Below are positions 60,801-64,000 of a stretch of DNA of 64,000 bases, one piece after another. The notes under the pieces were generated by a model that had not been told where the DNA came from, searched no databases, and was given only the letters and a program-made list of their open reading frames with translations. The stretch's first letter is position 1; the number at the start of each line of letters is the position of its first letter. The position numbers and the translations under genes are program-made. Origin of the DNA: Bacteroidia bacterium (GTDB taxonomy: Bacteria > Bacteroidota > Bacteroidia > Chitinophagales > Chitinophagaceae); the NCBI GenBank assembly GCA_030429205.1, contig JAUICZ010000001.1:2036806-2100805 (forward strand). The letters are read 5' to 3'.

Positions 60801-60860
60801 CATTCCAACCGTTCCACTCATTCCATACACTATAACTGGAATGGTGGAATGAATGGAATA
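60801..60860. repeat. GGAAT-rich palindromic repeat, left copy
   Basis: Starting one base after the ATPase stop codon are three TTCCA words (CATTCCAACCGTTCCACTCA ...) and then, after a short A/T spacer, three GGAAT words (GGAATGGTGGAATGAATGGA) forming an imperfect inverted repeat. The 16-base stretch GTGGAATGAATGGAAT (60844-60859) is repeated exactly at 61875-61890 on the other side of the orphan gene. Confidence 0.8.
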
Positions 60861-60882
60861 GAAAGTAATATCTTTAAGCATC

Positions 60883-61839
60883 ATGAAAAATTACATAACA
60901 ACGTTCGACATATTTGAATATTTAGCACCAATAAACATCAAAAAGGAAATTTTGTTTTTTGATAAGGTTTTGTTGTTGAATGGTAATTTAGAAATAGCTG
61001 AAAGTCTTATAAAATCTGCAACAAAGGAGGGTGAGGAAAACTTCTATAACAACTTAAAAACAATTGATTTTTTAATTGATAGAGGTCTGTGTGAAAAATT
61101 TTCGTTTGAAGATGGTGAATCTATTGTCAAAAACTCTGAAAAAGAAAAAGATCCTTTATCAGTTGAGTCGACAAAGAGCATAAACAAAATAACAGAATTG
61201 AAGATTATGTTGAGAAAAGGAACAGAGATTCTTGGTGAAAAGGAGAATACAATGAGTAATATACAGATGTTATATAATTTGTTTAATCAAGGTGATTATG
61301 TTGATGCGAGATTTTGGGCACTACTCCTAGCATCAGTTAAAGATGAGATATATTATCCTATAATTAAGAAAGATATAATAAGTAACCATGTAGTGGAAAA
61401 GAAACAAGAAGTAACGAACTTTTTATTCAATAAAATACCAGTACTTGACCCTAATTCTTCTTGGGAAGAGATATTAGAATATAAATCAGATAAAGATGCA
61501 CAAAGAAAGTACTATGCTTTGATTAATTGGGTAAATGAAATGTCCATTAGTAATATGAGTACTGCTGAAATAAAAGATAAGTTCGAGCATTTGTACAGAG
61601 AGTATGAGCATCAATTAAACCTGCACAAGAAAAAGAAAAGTACCACTACGTTTCAGGTAGTTGTAAATGCTCCGTTAGAGGCAATTGAAAATTTAGTTAA
61701 GCTTCGTTTCAGCAAGATACTTAGTCCCTTTTTTGATGTAACAAAAGCGGAAATGGATCTACTTGAAGCAGAAACTAAAATAACAGGAAGAGAGCTTGGG
61801 TATATTTTTGATGTAAATGAAAAATTAGGAAAGAAATAA
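60883..61839 (+). CDS. Orphan protein of unknown function between two repeats
   Basis: A 318-residue soluble protein, mostly helical and rich in Lys, Glu and Asn; the DNA is clearly more AT-rich than the ATPase gene before it. No signal peptide, membrane helix or known catalytic motif is visible. Some order can be seen: an N-terminal region (FDIFEYLAPINIKKEILFFD, then KVLLLNGNLEIAESLIKSA), a helical middle, and a C-terminal helix with FDVTKAEMDLLEAETKITGR. The gene is framed by related palindromes on both sides. Possible roles such as defence or element maintenance would be guesses. Confidence 0.7.
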   Translation: MKNYITTFDIFEYLAPINIKKEILFFDKVLLLNGNLEIAESLIKSATKEGEENFYNNLKTIDFLIDRGLCEKFSFEDGESIVKNSEKEKDPLSVESTKSINKITELKIMLRKGTEILGEKENTMSNIQMLYNLFNQGDYVDARFWALLLASVKDEIYYPIIKKDIISNHVVEKKQEVTNFLFNKIPVLDPNSSWEEILEYKSDKDAQRKYYALINWVNEMSISNMSTAEIKDKFEHLYREYEHQLNLHKKKKSTTTFQVVVNAPLEAIENLVKLRFSKILSPFFDVTKAEMDLLEAETKITGRELGYIFDVNEKLGKK

Positions 61840-61840
61840 G

Positions 61841-61892
61841 CCGTTCCAACATTCCATTCCAATAGTATGGAATAGTGGAATGAATGGAATGA
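61841..61892. repeat. GGAAT-rich palindromic repeat, right copy
   Basis: CCGTTCCAACATTCCATTCC, then AATAGTAT, then GGAATAGTGGAATGAATGGA form an imperfect inverted repeat that begins one base after the orphan gene's stop codon. The right arm differs from the left copy's right arm by one base over 22, and the 16-base core GTGGAATGAATGGAAT is identical. Confidence 0.8.
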
Positions 61893-61899
61893 CCCACTC

Positions 61900-62029
61900 C
61901 CGTCATTACGAGGAGGTAGTTACCGGTTAACTAGCGACGTGGTAATCTCGCAATAACAAGGTCTGTCCCTCGCGTTACGAGATTGCTTCATGCATAACGC
62001 TGTAAGCGTTACTCCTTCGCAATGACGAG
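61900..62029. repeat. MITE-like repeat with CGTCATT ends
   Basis: About 130 bases with inverted ends: CGTCATTACGAGGAG on the left and CTCCTTCGCAATGACG on the right. Inside are GGTAATCTCGCAATAACAAG and CGAGATTGCTTCATGC, so it has further internal pairing. Elements with these ends are dispersed in many bacterial genomes. No reading frame is kept inside. It lies in the 258-base gap before the 62098 gene. Confidence 0.75.
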
Positions 62030-62097
62030 AGTCGGGTACTCACAGAAATGACCAAGTACTAACAAAGAGCAAAAAGTAAACACATAAATTTATCAAC

Positions 62098-62487
62098 ATG
62101 AAACACCTGCTTATCATAATGCTGATATTCTATTCGGTAACAACATCGGCACAGGTACGGCGTGCTTTCACAACAGAGCCACCGAGCTTTTTAAAAGAGA
62201 AGCTGATTTTCAAGAAAAACGGAACGTACAGCTATATCTTTCACACCTGCTATTATACCAGGTCTGTAAACGGAACATATATACAAAAGGGAGACAGCAT
62301 CGTACTACAGAGTTTTCATATGTCACCGGCATATTCGCCATTTGGCGAAGATACGGCCAACAGTATATGTTGTAACTACGGTAAAATGAAGTACATGATA
62401 CTGGGTAAAAAGAAGTTGACATTTGCCGATACAGCGCGCAAACCCAACTACCTTATAAGAAGAACACTCATCAACAGACTTTTTTAA
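62098..62487 (+). CDS. Small secreted protein of unknown function
   Basis: 129 residues with a signal peptide (MKHLLIIMLIFYSVTTSAQ). The beta-rich rest includes KLIFKKNGTYSYIFHTCYYT, SVNGTYIQKGDSIVL and CCNYGKMKYM with paired cysteines. It resembles the minus-strand protein at 59206 in signal peptide (MKHL...TTSAQ) and in the NGTY motif order, so the two probably share ancestry. Function unknown. Confidence 0.72.
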   Translation: MKHLLIIMLIFYSVTTSAQVRRAFTTEPPSFLKEKLIFKKNGTYSYIFHTCYYTRSVNGTYIQKGDSIVLQSFHMSPAYSPFGEDTANSICCNYGKMKYMILGKKKLTFADTARKPNYLIRRTLINRLF

Positions 62488-62505
62488 AACCAACCACCAT
62501 GATAA

Positions 62506-62748
62506 CTAAGTATTACTCCAGTTCACCGTAAATATAAACAGTAGTAACAATGCCAGTAAAAAGTAGAATACGGCTCTGGCTATATTGTAAGCCAATTCGT
62601 AACGCTGGTGTTTCTCTGATCCCTTTTGCTGGTTGGCCAAAGACCATTTGCATAATGTTTTTACGATATACATCACCACAACAGCAATGCCCAGCATTAT
62701 AAAACCCAGTCCCAATGCCATGCCTCCTTGTAGTAACACAATGTTCAT
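62506..62748 (-). CDS. Small membrane protein of unknown function
   Basis: 80 residues from the ATG at 62748: a first hydrophobic stretch GLGFIMLGIAVVVMYIVKTL, a basic loop (KWSLANQQKGSEKHQRYELA) and a second helix FYFLLALLLLFIFTVNW. It could start 11 codons further up at a GTG. The helices and loop are consistent with a two-helix inner-membrane protein, but without a known family I regard it as probable rather than certain. Confidence 0.5.
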   Translation of the reverse strand: MNIVLLQGGMALGLGFIMLGIAVVVMYIVKTLCKWSLANQQKGSEKHQRYELAYNIARAVFYFLLALLLLFIFTVNWSNT

Positions 62749-62841
62749 AAGTATCACTAAAATAATAAAACCATGAAACACAATCTATTTTCATCCGAAG
62801 CCTGGCAGCGCAGTAGTACTGTCGTTGCATCAGTGCGACAC

Positions 62842-62909
62842 CCGATACCGTTGAAGCTTTAGGTATCGGCGCCTTTTCTTTCGTTCTTTCTTTAGGCGAG
62901 TAAAGAAAG
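62842..62909. repeat. Two neighbouring hairpins in the intergenic region
   Basis: CCGATACC pairs with GGTATCGG (62842-62869) and CTTTCTTTA pairs with TAAAGAAAG (62886-62909). A similar pair of hairpins is common in intergenic repeats of other genomes. They are not placed as terminators for either neighbour. Confidence 0.55.
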
Positions 62910-62930
62910 GACAGTAAAAAATATTCATAA

Positions 62931-63009
62931 CGCGAGACCCTGAATTGCGAAGCACTCATTGAGGTAGCTAAAAGACATCGTGAACGAGATAAATAAATTC
63001 AGGGTGACA
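62931..63009. repeat. Long-loop relative of the 58738 palindromic repeat
   Basis: On the minus strand this reads TGTCACCCTGAA, a roughly 50-base insert, then TTCAGGGTCTCGCG. Its ends are the same as the left arm at 58738 (TGTCACCCTGAA..TTCAGGGTCTCG), but the 5-base loop there is replaced by the insert. It ends 25 bases before the Toprim gene. Confidence 0.75.
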
Positions 63010-63033
63010 GATAAGATTTAAAAACCAACCACC

Positions 63034-64000
63034 ATGAATTACAGATACACACTAGAAAAGTATGCAGGTCCTTCGACAAGGTATGCCTGTCCGCAGTGCG
63101 GCATAAAGCGCACCTTCACCCGTTATATAGATACCGAGACCAACCAACACCTGTCTGCCGAGGTAGGGCGTTGCAACCGAGAGCAGAAATGTGGGTATCA
63201 CTACAAGCCCAAACAGTATTTTGCGGATCACCCGGAACAAGTAACACACCCCCAACCCCTCTCAAGAGGGGAGGGCAAGAAACACTTCCCCTCCGAGGAG
63301 GGGTGCAGGGATGGGGCATCTACCATCCACGATACCAAAGCTCAGGAGGTCACTCGCGGCAAGCCACTCGAGACGACGAACATTAATAAACAATCCTTCT
63401 CCACAATGCCACTTAGCACTATGCAAGAGAGTTTCACCCAGTACGATTGTAACCACTTTGTACACTACCTGCGTAACAGGCTGGGGGATGAGCGGGCCTT
63501 TCATCTGGCGAAGCAATACCATGTAGGCACCAGTAATTATTGGGATTGCAGTACCGTTTTCTGGCAGGTAGATGCACAACAACGCATCCGTACGGGCAAG
63601 GTGATGCTGTACAGGCCAGACAATGGCAGGCGCATCAAAACACCCCGCAACTACATCACATGGATGCACAGTGTGCTTAAATGTCAGGACTATCACCTGC
63701 AGCAATGCCTCTTCGGCGAGCACCTGCTCACCGGCAGATGTATGAACATAGGGTTGGTAGAAAGCGAGAAAACAGCCATACTGGCATCGGCACATTTCCC
63801 CGAATATACCTGGCTGGCAACTGGTGGACTTAGTAATATAGGTGCAACGCTGCTCCAAGTGTTAGACGGGCATAACGTCACCCTTTTTCCCGATGCGGGT
63901 GCGGCACATAAATGGGCAGTGCTACAAGGGCAGCTGCGCAAGTGCAGATTGTCTTACCTGCTGGAGCAACACGACGACCTCATCAACAATGGCGACGACC
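63034..64000 (+). CDS. Zinc-finger/Toprim protein (DUF6371-like), cut off by the window end
   Basis: An open reading frame runs from the ATG at 63034 to the end of the window with no stop (322 codons). The N-terminus has a zinc-finger pattern: C19-P-Q-C22 and C47..C53 with H56. After a linker follows a domain (about 115-322) with Toprim features: NIGLVESEKTAIL (Glu243) and VTLFPDAGA (Asp287). This layout fits the DUF6371/CHC2-Toprim type found with RepA-like ATPases in Bacteroidota. Residues about 72-97 (THPQPLSRGEGKKHFPSEEG) are encoded by an inserted-looking palindromic DNA repeat. The C-terminus is outside the window. Confidence 0.8.
   Translation, partial: MNYRYTLEKYAGPSTRYACPQCGIKRTFTRYIDTETNQHLSAEVGRCNREQKCGYHYKPKQYFADHPEQVTHPQPLSRGEGKKHFPSEEGCRDGASTIHDTKAQEVTRGKPLETTNINKQSFSTMPLSTMQESFTQYDCNHFVHYLRNRLGDERAFHLAKQYHVGTSNYWDCSTVFWQVDAQQRIRTGKVMLYRPDNGRRIKTPRNYITWMHSVLKCQDYHLQQCLFGEHLLTGRCMNIGLVESEKTAILASAHFPEYTWLATGGLSNIGATLLQVLDGHNVTLFPDAGAAHKWAVLQGQLRKCRLSYLLEQHDDLINNGDD
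63248..63318. repeat. Palindromic repeat inside the Toprim reading frame
   Basis: Two perfect hairpins: CCCCTCTCAAGAGGGG (63256-63271) and CCCCTCCGAGGAGGGG (63288-63303), flanked by CACCCCCAA and GATGGGG. This C/G-run repeat type is dispersed in Bacteroidota genomes, normally between genes. Here it stays in frame between the zinc finger and the Toprim domain. Confidence 0.8.

Noticed and set aside
62513-62959. A 148-codon minus-strand frame overlapping the small membrane protein
   Set aside because: It covers two hairpins and repeat sequence and has no signal or domain; the other minus frame has clear membrane helices.
63262-63858. A 198-codon minus-strand reading frame at the right end
   Set aside because: The plus-strand frame from 63034 is open over the same stretch and has zinc-finger and Toprim motifs; the minus frame has none.
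1-64000. CRISPR arrays, tRNA genes, rRNA genes and insertion-sequence transposases
   Set aside because: Looked for spaced direct repeats, cloverleaf/CCA patterns and transposase motifs by eye and found none that held up; a computed tRNA scan would be decisive.

Overview
This window looks like a chromosomal stretch of a Bacteroidota bacterium, most likely of the Chitinophagales/Chitinophagaceae type. The signs are secretion signals of the type IX system (T9SS; both type A C-terminal sorting domains and the type B gliding-motility-associated domain), Bacteroidota promoters (a -7 TAnnTTTG box, with a -33 TTG in the best cases), an ECF sigma factor beside an outer-membrane protein, a DUF4465/DUF5074 cobalamin locus, and an AT-leaning composition. 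No tRNA, rRNA, CRISPR array or insertion-sequence transposase was found.

Region by region. 0-3.7 kb: yebC, then a tandem duplication of a secreted ~300-residue protein set in GC-rich palindromic repeats (one a perfect 42-bp palindrome), then an rlmB-type methyltransferase. 3.7-9.0 kb: a cobalamin riboswitch followed by a tightly packed B12-uptake operon: DUF4465 T9SS protein, second T9SS surface protein, BtuG-like beta-propeller lipoprotein and BtuB-like TonB receptor. 9-20.8 kb: diheme cytochrome, lipoproteins, FkbM methyltransferase, ECF sigma factor with a protein that seems to span both membranes, queuosine-precursor transporter, GNAT, degenerate receiver protein, DoxX, sugar aminotransferase, pruA and pth. 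20.9-25.4 kb: two paralogous PKD-rich T9SS type B surface proteins. 25.5-35.7 kb, almost all on the minus strand: DUF4920 lipoprotein, hldD, a histidine-rich membrane protein, 3-hydroxyanthranilate dioxygenase, CNNM transporter, gmk, an M56/BlaI pair, rpsT, a lytic transglycosylase, tatA, rluD.

35.8-58.7 kb is mostly housekeeping: DUF58, DUF177-rpmF-plsX, alpha/beta hydrolase, ogt, the RNase P RNA gene with a strong terminator, two cytochrome c/copper-monooxygenase fusion proteins, valS, miaE, MFS exporter, thioredoxin-like protein, YihY, S9 peptidase, clpS, TrmH-type methyltransferase, porin, zinc protease, DASS transporter and a lone ExbD.

58.7-64 kb is accessory in character. It holds several kinds of palindromic repeat, a GIY-YIG single-domain nuclease, a RecA-fold ATPase with a C-terminal helix-turn-helix, an AT-rich orphan gene framed by two related GGAAT-rich palindromes, two small similar secreted proteins, and at the right edge an incomplete zinc-finger/Toprim (DUF6371-like) gene carrying a palindromic DNA repeat inside its reading frame. 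The ATPase and Toprim genes together resemble the replication module of a mobile or formerly mobile element.

The observations most worth following are the surface-anchored B12 operon, the two copper-monooxygenase/cytochrome fusions, the double-membrane-spanning sigma-factor partner, and the repeat-rich right end with its orphan gene and in-frame repeat.
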